From Sutterella sp. (GTDB lineage: Bacteria > Pseudomonadota > Gammaproteobacteria > Burkholderiales > Burkholderiaceae_F), in contig DXSO01000038.1 of NCBI GenBank assembly GCA_019410445.1, positions 1 through 12,478 on the forward strand: a stretch of 12,478 nt of DNA, written 5' to 3'. Below, in pieces: positions 5,921 to 12,478 of the stretch; position 1 is the stretch's first letter, and each line of letters begins with the position of its first letter. A program made the translations under genes and the position numbers. Under the pieces are notes generated by a model. That model had not been told where the DNA came from and ran no database searches. It saw only the letters and a program-made list of their open reading frames with translations.

Positions 5921-7372
5921 ATGGTAGTAAAGCTCTCCATGAGTTATCAGTCCACCCGCGGAGAAGATACGGGGGCGGGTTACTGCGACATTGTTTTGAA
6001 GGGACTTGCCGCTGACGGCGGTTTGTTTATGCCGCGCGTCTATCCGCAGGTGAGTGCATCGGATTTGGAAAAATGGCGAAACCTTTCCTATGCTGAACTT
6101 GCCTTTGAAATTCTGAGACTGTTTGCCACCGACATTGATGAAGATACGCTCAAGACAATGCTCGCGGGCGTTTATCGCGAAGAGGTCTACAACAACGGTC
6201 GTGCGGGAACGGATTTTTCCCGGATCACGCCCACGCGCTCAATCGATGGCGGACAGATCCGAATTCTGGAACTTTCCAACGGTCCCACGCTTGCCTTCAA
6301 GGACATGGCAATGCAGTACCTTGGGGCATTGTTTGAGTATGTGTTGGCTCAAAGAGAGACCGAACTGAATATTCTCGGCGCCACGTCGGGCGATACGGGG
6401 TCGGCGGCCGAGTACGCCATGCGTGGTCGCAAGGGAGTGCGTGTCTTCATGCTTTCTCCGGAGGGCCGCATGAGTCCGTTTCAGCGTGCGCAGATGTACA
6501 GTCTCAAGGATCCCAACATCTTTAACCTGGCGGTAAAGGGATCGTTTGACGACGCTCAGGATATTGTCAAAGCCTGCAGTCAGGATGCGGGATTTAAAGC
6601 GACGTATTCCATCGGGACAGTCAACTCCATCAACTGGGCTCGTGTGTCCGCACAGGTGGTCTATTACTTCAAGGGATGGCTCGATGTCACTGAAAAAACC
6701 GGTGAGGTGATCGACGTGACGGTGCCTTCGGGCAATTTCGGCAATATCCTTGCCGGTTGGATTGCCAAGCAGATGGGATTGCCGATCGGACGTCTGGTTG
6801 TGGCGACCAATGAAAACGATGTTTTGGATGAATTCTTCAAAACCGGCGTTTATCGAGTGCGTGACAGCGAGCACACCTTTGTGACAAGTTCGCCGTCGAT
6901 GGACATTTCCAAGGCCAGCAATTTCGAACGATATATTTATGACATTGTCGGACGTTCCGCAGCTCGAGTCCGAGAACTTTGGACGGAACTTGCGCTCAAG
7001 GGAGGTTTTTCGTTGAGTGCAAGTGAAATGCAGGTGGTGCGTCAGAGCGGTTTTGTTTCGGCAAAAAGCACGCATGCCGACCGCATTAACACGATTCGCG
7101 ATGTTTTCCAGAAAGAAGGGCTTGTTGTGGATCCGCATACGGCTGACGGAATTTACGCGGCGCGTCAGTACGTTCGTCCGGGTGTGAAGATGTTGGCGTT
7201 GGAGACGGCACTGCCGGCCAAGTTTGCCGACACGATTCGTGAGGCCATTGATGCCGATCCGGAGATGCCCGCCACTTATGTGGGCATTGAAAACAACGAA
7301 CAGCGGTTTACGGTTATGCCGGCTGATGCCGAGGCGGTCAAACGGTTCATTGCCGAGAAAGTAAAAGCGTAA
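5921..7372 (+). CDS. thrC: Threonine synthase
   Basis: A 483-residue fold-type II PLP enzyme that converts O-phosphohomoserine and water to L-threonine and phosphate. The length and style match the longer, E. coli/yeast-like class of threonine synthases. The N-terminus has the typical YQSTRG and GLAADGGLFMPR. The PLP lysine is K127 in GPTLAFKDMAMQ. GATSGDTGSAA (153-163) and the phosphate-cradle loop PSGNFGN (269-275) are intact. GGAG at 5909-5912 lies 8 bases before the ATG; a second ATG at 5939 lies closer to the conserved start but has a poorer upstream site. It follows hom with a 15-base gap and no promoter or terminator between, so hom supplies the substrate pathway in the same transcript. 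The homoserine kinase gene (thrB) is not in the window. In many Betaproteobacteria moeA follows thrC; here a terminator and an unrelated converging gene follow. Confidence 0.97.
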   Translation: MVVKLSMSYQSTRGEDTGAGYCDIVLKGLAADGGLFMPRVYPQVSASDLEKWRNLSYAELAFEILRLFATDIDEDTLKTMLAGVYREEVYNNGRAGTDFSRITPTRSIDGGQIRILELSNGPTLAFKDMAMQYLGALFEYVLAQRETELNILGATSGDTGSAAEYAMRGRKGVRVFMLSPEGRMSPFQRAQMYSLKDPNIFNLAVKGSFDDAQDIVKACSQDAGFKATYSIGTVNSINWARVSAQVVYYFKGWLDVTEKTGEVIDVTVPSGNFGNILAGWIAKQMGLPIGRLVVATNENDVLDEFFKTGVYRVRDSEHTFVTSSPSMDISKASNFERYIYDIVGRSAARVRELWTELALKGGFSLSASEMQVVRQSGFVSAKSTHADRINTIRDVFQKEGLVVDPHTADGIYAARQYVRPGVKMLALETALPAKFADTIREAIDADPEMPATYVGIENNEQRFTVMPADAEAVKRFIAEKVKA

Positions 7373-7387
7373 CGTCAGACTCTGTGC

Positions 7388-7428
7388 AAAACAACAAGGG
7401 GTTCCCAACGGGAACCCCTTGTTGTTTT
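7388..7428. terminator. Perfect 19-bp bidirectional terminator between convergent genes
   Basis: AAAACAACAAGGGGTTCCC (7388-7406) and its exact reverse complement (7410-7428) flank the 3-base loop AAC; opening the last C-G pair gives a 5-base loop. The arms carry A-rich and T-rich ends, so the hairpin can work for thrC on the plus strand and for the exported repeat protein on the minus strand. It lies 15 bases after thrC and 49 bases beyond the stop of the converging gene. Confidence 0.9.
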
Positions 7429-7477
7429 AGATGTCAGCAGCGTTTCAAGTCAGAAAGTGTTGTTCGGATTTTTTCGC

Positions 7478-9736
7478 TTAGCGGCAGAGCTGCTGACGAA
7501 TATTGAGCTGTTGGACTTCAGACTTTTGTTTGTCGGAAAGCTGATCGTCAAGCATCATCATGCCGTGGCGGGCACGTTTGTCATCGGCAAGTGCATAAAG
7601 CGCATAGGCATAACTCAGATTCTGATTGACACCTTTGCCTTCGGCATACACGAGAGCAAGATTGTTCGCATGCATGGCTTTGGGCGCCTTGCAGAAGGCC
7701 GAGGTATAGAGTTTGGCGGCTTTTTTGTAATCCTTGCCGTTGAAGTAGAGGTTTGCAAGGTTGGTGTCACTGCTTGCCGATGATTTTTCTTTAAGCAGTC
7801 CGTACCAATGTTCGGCATTGACGAAATCTTTTTTGCGGTCGAAGTACACCCCCATGGAATAAGCCGTGTCGGCTGCAATCACATCGTTTGTTCCGAATTC
7901 CAGTTTGACGGCGCGTTGAGCCCAATCGGCGGCGCTTTTTTCATCACCGGATTCCAAACAGCTGTCGGTGATCAAACTGGCGATTTCCTGCAGACGCGCC
8001 GGATGCGGCATTTCGCCGCGATAAACCGGAAAGTCTCCTTTCTCTACGATTGCATATGCTTTTTCAAGCGCTTCACGAGCCTTTATGGGATCACGTGCAA
8101 GTGCATCTCCCTCAGGAGCCCATAGGTAGCAGCGCCCCATGTCTTGGTAGACGGCCGCCAAATCCTTGGGATCCGTGGTTTGCAGCGATCCCGAAAGCGT
8201 TCGTTGGTACCACTTGACGGCTTGATCGCAGTTGATGCCGAATAAAGATGCATCAATGAAACCGTTGGCGATGCTTTGGGCCGCACTGGGTTTTTTCTTG
8301 TCGTCTTCGGCATCGGTCACGATGAACCGTATGCGGCTCAGGTCTGCATATGCTTGTTCAAGAGAGGCGGCAATCTGATCCTGATTTTTGAATCCGTACT
8401 GAATTTGCGATTTGGCCGTACGGTACGCAAGTTCCATGCCTTCCTTGGCGCTGCTGGCATGGTCGAATTTGTTCTGATAGTACTCGACGATCAAGTGTTC
8501 CTGCCCGCTTGCTTTGGCAAACTTTTCGAGCTGGTACAGCTCAAAGCTCATGCCGAGATCGCCAAACGGATAAAAAAAGTGCTTGGATAGAAAGAGGTGG
8601 GCGCTGAGAGTGTCTTGAGCCGAAACCTTCCCTTTGGCATCGTGAAAGAGACTGTCGGCAAGCTTGTAGAGCATGTTTTCGGAAGAAAAACCCAGTGCGG
8701 TGGCTTTTTTGAAATAGTCAATTGCCTCGTGATAATGATCGGTGGACAAGCTCAACGAAGCCATGGCAGCCTCGGCCCAACCGTCTTTGTTGAATTCGGG
8801 TTTTACGACGTTTTCGAGAGTGGCCGCATCCATTGCGCCGGCAATTTTTGCCGGATCGATACGGTATGCGAGCATTTTCTCAAAAAGTGTCTTCTGAATC
8901 GATTTGTCGTTGACTTCCAAGGCGATTTTGCACAACGTCGTGTAATCCGAATCGAGCGTCATGGCATCGGCAGATTCGACGGCCGATTTCACAATGGCTG
9001 CGAACTGCTCGGCAGTGAGCTGGAGCTTATCTTGTGTAAGTGCTCGAGCGATGTCCAAAGAGGAATGGGTCGGTTTGCCGTTGAGCTTCTTTTCAACGAG
9101 AGCGTAATTTCCTTCTCCTAGGCGGGAGTAGAAAAGCTTAAGGGATTCGAAGTCTTTATTTTGCAGGCAATTGTCGATAATTTCGTCGATTTCTTCAGCA
9201 GGAAGACTGCTTTTGCCGTTTTTTTCGGTTTTAAGAAAGGCATACAGTCCAGCAAAGCCGGGATGCCCGGCTTTGTAGTTATCAAAAACCCATTGCCGAT
9301 AAAGTTTGAGACTTTCACTTTCGCTCAGGCCTGCCATGTTTTTCTTTTCACCATAGAGCCAGGAGGCAAAAAGAAAATTGATTTTGGTAACCGGATAAAT
9401 GTCGGCGTCCGTCAGATGTTTGAACACCGGAGCGATAAGCTCATGGGGCAGGTGCATCGACCATTCCATGAACCAGCGATAAGTGGAAGGATTTTTAGCG
9501 ATGTCTTTCGCGTACAGACGACAGGCTTCAATATGTTTGTCGCGATCAATCAAGCGCACTTTGAGTTGAGGCAAGGTTCCTTGACGGCAGACATAAGCAG
9601 CTGCAGCCTGATCACCTTTGAGAGCTTGTTCGAATTTGACCTGCATCTCAGCAAGTTTGTCGCTGTAGGCGGAGGCATTGGCCAATGAAGAGAAAAGGCC
9701 CAGACTTAAAAGGGCAAGGCAGTTTTTTTTGAACAT
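7478..9736 (-). CDS. Large exported helical-repeat (TPR/Sel1-like) protein of unknown function
   Basis: A 752-residue protein starting MFKKNCLALLSLGLFSSLAN, a Sec signal peptide with a Lys-rich start, hydrophobic core and an ANASA cleavage region near residue 22. There is no lipobox Cys at the cleavage site, so a soluble periplasmic or secreted protein is likely. The rest is almost wholly amphipathic helix. The last 130 residues show recognisable repeats: TAYSMGVYFDRKKDFVNAEH, TNLANLYFNGKDYKKAAKLY, and NNLALVYAEGKGVNQNLSYA with a Sel1-type ending. An earlier one reads AMASLSLSTDHYHEAIDYFK. Such arrays bind other proteins or peptidoglycan-related complexes, but no partner is encoded nearby. 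I prefer the ATG at 9736; an in-frame TTG at 9754 would add six residues before the Lys-rich start and has no better ribosome site. Its upstream neighbour is separated by a terminator, so it is probably transcribed alone. Confidence 0.85.
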   Translation of the reverse strand: MFKKNCLALLSLGLFSSLANASAYSDKLAEMQVKFEQALKGDQAAAAYVCRQGTLPQLKVRLIDRDKHIEACRLYAKDIAKNPSTYRWFMEWSMHLPHELIAPVFKHLTDADIYPVTKINFLFASWLYGEKKNMAGLSESESLKLYRQWVFDNYKAGHPGFAGLYAFLKTEKNGKSSLPAEEIDEIIDNCLQNKDFESLKLFYSRLGEGNYALVEKKLNGKPTHSSLDIARALTQDKLQLTAEQFAAIVKSAVESADAMTLDSDYTTLCKIALEVNDKSIQKTLFEKMLAYRIDPAKIAGAMDAATLENVVKPEFNKDGWAEAAMASLSLSTDHYHEAIDYFKKATALGFSSENMLYKLADSLFHDAKGKVSAQDTLSAHLFLSKHFFYPFGDLGMSFELYQLEKFAKASGQEHLIVEYYQNKFDHASSAKEGMELAYRTAKSQIQYGFKNQDQIAASLEQAYADLSRIRFIVTDAEDDKKKPSAAQSIANGFIDASLFGINCDQAVKWYQRTLSGSLQTTDPKDLAAVYQDMGRCYLWAPEGDALARDPIKAREALEKAYAIVEKGDFPVYRGEMPHPARLQEIASLITDSCLESGDEKSAADWAQRAVKLEFGTNDVIAADTAYSMGVYFDRKKDFVNAEHWYGLLKEKSSASSDTNLANLYFNGKDYKKAAKLYTSAFCKAPKAMHANNLALVYAEGKGVNQNLSYAYALYALADDKRARHGMMMLDDQLSDKQKSEVQQLNIRQQLCR

Positions 9737-9773
9737 TGTTTTACTCTTATGCAACTCAGCGCGTTGTATGCAC

Positions 9774-9811
9774 TGACACAGCCGCTGATTTTGGCAAGCG
9801 AATGTGTGTCA
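9774..9811. repeat. Inverted repeat upstream of the exported repeat protein gene
   Basis: TGACACA (9774-9780) and TGTGTCA (9805-9811) are exact reverse complements separated by 24 bases, 38-75 bases before the preferred start of the minus-strand gene. The location fits a regulatory dyad or a long-loop stem in the leader. No convincing -35/-10 pair was found in the interval. Confidence 0.25.
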
Positions 9812-9837
9812 CAGCTTAAAGGGAAACGTGATGACGA

Positions 9838-9883
9838 TAAAAAGCAAAAGGCGCTTCCGACAGATGCCGGAGGCGCCTTTTTT
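9838..9883 (-). terminator. Intrinsic terminator after the aldehyde dehydrogenase gene
   Basis: AAAAGGCGCTTCCG (9846-9859) pairs with CGGAGGCGCCTTTT (9868-9881) through 14 bp with one G-U pair, loop of 8. Read on the minus strand the stem is followed by TTTTGCTTTTT, which suits the aldehyde dehydrogenase gene ending at 9909. A T run also exists on the plus strand, but no plus-strand gene needs it. It isolates the exported-protein gene from read-through. Confidence 0.8.
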
Positions 9884-9908
9884 GGGTGAATCAATTTTGA
9901 TTCAGAGA

Positions 9909-11327
9909 TCAGCAGCGGTCAAAGACAGCTTTTAGCTGCGTAAATTCCATCAATCCGTAACGACCGCCTTCGCGGCCGATGCCGCTTTGCTTATAGCCGC
10001 CGAAAGGTGCCGTGACATCGCGAGGCGCCCCATTGACATAGACGTTGCCGCTTTTGAGTCTGGAGGCAACATCAAGCGCAAGTGATCGTTCTCCGTAAAC
10101 GGCCGCACTCAGTCCGTAAACCGTGTCGTTGGCAATGGCGACGGCTTCATCGAGACTTCGATACGTGATCACGCATAAGACAGGCCCAAAAATTTCTTCA
10201 CGTGCAATACGCATATCGTTGGTGACGCCCGTAAAAATAGTCGGCTTGATGTAGTAGCCGCTGCCGGCTTCAGGAGCGGCTCCGCCGCAAAGCAATTCGG
10301 CTCCTTCTTTTTGACCCAGTTCGATATAGGCGAGAACTTTTTCGTACTGAGCCCGACTTGCCATAGGTCCGATTTTGGTATTCGGATCCATCGGATCACC
10401 AACGGTGAGTTCCGATACGCGTGACAGCAACAGCGATTTAATTTGATCGAGATCTTCCTCTGGAACCAATAGGCGAGACAGTGCCGTACAAGTTTGACCG
10501 GAGTTATAAAAAATAGAGGAAAAAAGCTTGTCAACAGCCGGTGCGTAGTCTTGACTCGGCAGCCAAATGAAGGGGGATTTGCCGCCAAGTTCCAGGGAAA
10601 TGCGCTTGAGAGTTCCCAGTGCTTTCTGACTGAGTTTGATTCCTACGTTTGTCGAACCGGTAAAGGAGATCATGTCGACGAGAGGATGCGTGGCAAGGGT
10701 GTCGCCTAATCTGGAGCCGCGCCCTGTGACCAGATTGACGGTGCCGGGCGGAAAACCGGCTTGATCAAGCGAATCCACCAGAAGATAACTGGTCAGCGGC
10801 GTGTGTTGGCTCGGTTTTAGAACCACCGTATTGCCCATGAGCAATGCAGGGATGACTTTTTGAACCACTTGTCCGAGCGGATAATTCCAAGGCGTGATAC
10901 AAGCAACAACCCCAACAGGTTCTCGCACGACAGTGCTTTGCTCGAAGTTTTCCTTTAGCGGGACGTTTTTGCATTCTTGGATGTACGACTCAATGCGCGT
11001 GAACTGATAATCGCAATGAGAATTTGCTGAAAAACTCACAGGCGAACCCAGTTCCAGAGCTTCCAGACGAATGATCTCTTCTCGATAAGTTCTGAAAATT
11101 TCAAGAGCCTTTTGCATGCGTTCGATACGCTGGCAAAGCGGCGTGGCGGCCCATGCCGGTTGTGCTTGTGCGGCTGCCTCGATGGCATTGGCGACATCTT
11201 CGGGAGTGCCGTCCGGTACATGTGCAAAAATTTCGCCTGTGGCGGGATTTTCCAGTGAAATGACATCGTCGGAGTGAGGTTTTACCCAGACACCGTTGAT
11301 GAAAAAGCAGTCATAGTGACAAGCCAT
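9909..11327 (-). CDS. NAD(P)-dependent aldehyde dehydrogenase
   Basis: A 472-residue member of the ALDH superfamily that oxidises an aldehyde to the acid with NAD+ or NADP+. Landmarks in order: FFINGVWV at the N-terminus; ITPWNYPLGQ with N148 of the oxyanion hole; VVLKPSQHTP with the cofactor-binding K171; FTGSTNVG (222-229); LELGGKSPFI with the general base E246; NSGQTCTALSRLL with the catalytic nucleophile C280; EEIFGPVL (E378 contacts the nicotinamide ribose); PFGGYKQSGIGREGG near the end. I chose the ATG at 11327 because GGGAG lies 8 bases upstream on that strand; in-frame starts at 11342 and 11393 lack one. All catalytic residues are present. The substrate cannot be told; the closest general resemblance is to broad-range and betaine-aldehyde-type enzymes. 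The helicase gene lies 134 bases upstream and a terminator follows, so it is probably a single-gene unit. Confidence 0.93.
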   Translation of the reverse strand: MACHYDCFFINGVWVKPHSDDVISLENPATGEIFAHVPDGTPEDVANAIEAAAQAQPAWAATPLCQRIERMQKALEIFRTYREEIIRLEALELGSPVSFSANSHCDYQFTRIESYIQECKNVPLKENFEQSTVVREPVGVVACITPWNYPLGQVVQKVIPALLMGNTVVLKPSQHTPLTSYLLVDSLDQAGFPPGTVNLVTGRGSRLGDTLATHPLVDMISFTGSTNVGIKLSQKALGTLKRISLELGGKSPFIWLPSQDYAPAVDKLFSSIFYNSGQTCTALSRLLVPEEDLDQIKSLLLSRVSELTVGDPMDPNTKIGPMASRAQYEKVLAYIELGQKEGAELLCGGAAPEAGSGYYIKPTIFTGVTNDMRIAREEIFGPVLCVITYRSLDEAVAIANDTVYGLSAAVYGERSLALDVASRLKSGNVYVNGAPRDVTAPFGGYKQSGIGREGGRYGLMEFTQLKAVFDRC

Positions 11328-11461
11328 GGAGCATTCTCCCATTTGTTGAAGATAACGCAAAACCGTGCTGATTTTTAGGATAAAGACTAACACTGTTGAT
11401 TCAGTGCGGAATCAGTAGGTATTCTTTTTTCCCACATTCAGGATCCTCAGCAAAAAAAGCT

Positions 11462-12478
11462 TCAACAGGGCGGATTATTGGATTGACTGCCGGATTGCGG
11501 AAATCGTTCAGATAAATCCAGACGTTTCTTCTGAATGTTGCCTTTGTAGTTATTGATTGCTTTCTGAGCCATTTCACACTGCATTGTCTGGCTACATCCT
11601 GAGCCAAGAGAATTCCAGTTTGAGCAACCATAGAACATGTGCCCGTTTCGACTGTTTATACGTCGTTTCATGAACCCCGAAGCGCATTTATTGCAACGAA
11701 TTTCTATGTAATTGCATTGAGAGTTGAGGCAATAACGACCGGTGTGATCCTTGATCAATGGAGCACCGCAGTTGGGACAGCAACTAAAGACTTCCGAGCA
11801 TAATCCGTTGCTGCATTGGTAGTATCTGCCGCCGCTTCGAGATGCGTGCAAAATCAGATTGCCATCTTTGCAGCGTGGGCATGAAATTTCATAACTTGCG
11901 TCGGAATACTGAGATAACAGATCTGGGGGACTTTCTCGAGTGAGTTCACTCATAAACGGAGATGGCTTGACACTGTCATAGAGAATGATCAAGTGTTTTT
12001 TGGGGCGCGTCATGCCAACGTAAAAAAGACGCCTTTCTTCAGCATAGGGATAGCTTTCGACCATTGGCAATACAGACTCAATGATTTGATCGCTTTGTTT
12101 GGTGCAGGGAAATACTCCGGAATCAATTCCGATAAGGAGAACATAATCGGCTTCGAGTCCTTTGGCCGAATGAATTGTTCGGTAGGAAATTGACAGCAGA
12201 GGAAAACTTTTGCGGAGTTCGGCTTCAGTGATTTTGGACAGGGACGGCATGTTTTTCCACATCATGCGCCCGAGCAGTAAGACGGTAGGAGGTTGGGAGT
12301 CCAATTCTTTGTGCTTTTCCGTGATGCGATGAAGACACCAGTAGAGGGCATTTCGGTAGCAAAGCGTATTGTCGAGGGCGCTTTTAAGTTCAAAGGACTG
12401 AGAACTCAACTTCAGCATGAGTTTCCTCACATCAACGGCAAGAGCGGGGGGTTTGTCGACGAGATTGACGGCAGTCAT
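11462..12478 (-). CDS. HelD/UvrD-type SF1 helicase with C-terminal zinc ribbons (5' end outside window)
   Basis: The last 338 residues of a superfamily 1A ATP-dependent DNA helicase; the Met at the window edge is internal by comparison with E. coli helicase IV. Motif V region TIHSAKGLEADYVLLIG lies at 101-117 and motif VI AEERRLFYVGMTRPKKHL at 146-163, whose arginine acts in ATP hydrolysis. KPSPFMSEL follows as in HelD. The protein then continues beyond where E. coli HelD ends, with three C4 zinc ribbons of the topoisomerase I C-terminal type: C200-x2-C203 with C222-x4-C227; C234-x2-C237 with C250-x4-C255; and C262-x2-C265 with C285-x9-C295. These usually bind single-stranded DNA. The tail is basic and ends in a low-complexity stretch. 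The role is inferred as DNA repair or recombination. Motifs I-IV lie outside the window, so activity cannot be judged. Confidence 0.88.
   Translation of the reverse strand: MTAVNLVDKPPALAVDVRKLMLKLSSQSFELKSALDNTLCYRNALYWCLHRITEKHKELDSQPPTVLLLGRMMWKNMPSLSKITEAELRKSFPLLSISYRTIHSAKGLEADYVLLIGIDSGVFPCTKQSDQIIESVLPMVESYPYAEERRLFYVGMTRPKKHLIILYDSVKPSPFMSELTRESPPDLLSQYSDASYEISCPRCKDGNLILHASRSGGRYYQCSNGLCSEVFSCCPNCGAPLIKDHTGRYCLNSQCNYIEIRCNKCASGFMKRRINSRNGHMFYGCSNWNSLGSGCSQTMQCEMAQKAINNYKGNIQKKRLDLSERFPQSGSQSNNPPC

Noticed and set aside
11394..11461. Promoter of the aldehyde dehydrogenase gene on the minus strand
   Set aside because: A promoter must be near here, but only weak AT-rich -10-like stretches with no spaced -35 were visible, so no site is called.
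1..12478. CRISPR array, prophage, defence or other novel multi-gene system
   Set aside because: No spaced direct repeats, phage genes or defence-associated clusters were found; the helicase end at the right edge alone does not support a defence island.

Overview
The window looks like ordinary chromosome of a betaproteobacterium. The proteins resemble Burkholderiales homologues, and the aminotransferase - homoserine dehydrogenase - threonine synthase order is typical of that group. Moderate GC content and the style of the genes suggest a gut-type genus such as Sutterella or Parasutterella, but this is an inference from memory and was not tested.

Left part, plus strand (1-2948). The 3' two thirds of serS (seryl-tRNA synthetase) enters from the left edge. 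It is followed by about 460 bases without an intact gene. That stretch holds two hairpins, a nested intrinsic terminator with eight T's, and a probable decayed transposase fragment on the minus strand. Next come a small AbrB/SpoVT-fold DNA-binding protein with no visible toxin partner and a D2HGDH/GlcD-type FAD-linked 2-hydroxyacid dehydrogenase with its own terminator.

Middle part, plus strand (3003-7428). alaC (glutamate-pyruvate aminotransferase) has a leader with three alternating copies of a 7-base motif at the likely transcription start, plus a second hairpin. After a strong terminator, hom and thrC form a tight two-gene operon, 15 bases apart, for the last steps from aspartate semialdehyde to threonine (the homoserine kinase gene is not here). 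A perfect 19-bp hairpin with A and T tracts ends thrC and also serves the converging gene from the other side.

Right part, minus strand (7478-12478). From the right edge inward there are: the C-terminal part of a HelD/UvrD-type superfamily 1 helicase fused to three topoisomerase-type zinc ribbons; an NAD(P)-dependent aldehyde dehydrogenase; a terminator; and a large exported helical-repeat (TPR/Sel1-like) protein of unknown function.

I found no CRISPR array, tRNA, rRNA, intact insertion sequence, phage or defence system, and nothing that convincingly forms a new multi-gene system. The points most worth a second look are the structured 3' region of serS, the alternating repeats in the alaC leader, the orphan AbrB protein beside the transposase remnant, and the large unassigned exported repeat protein.
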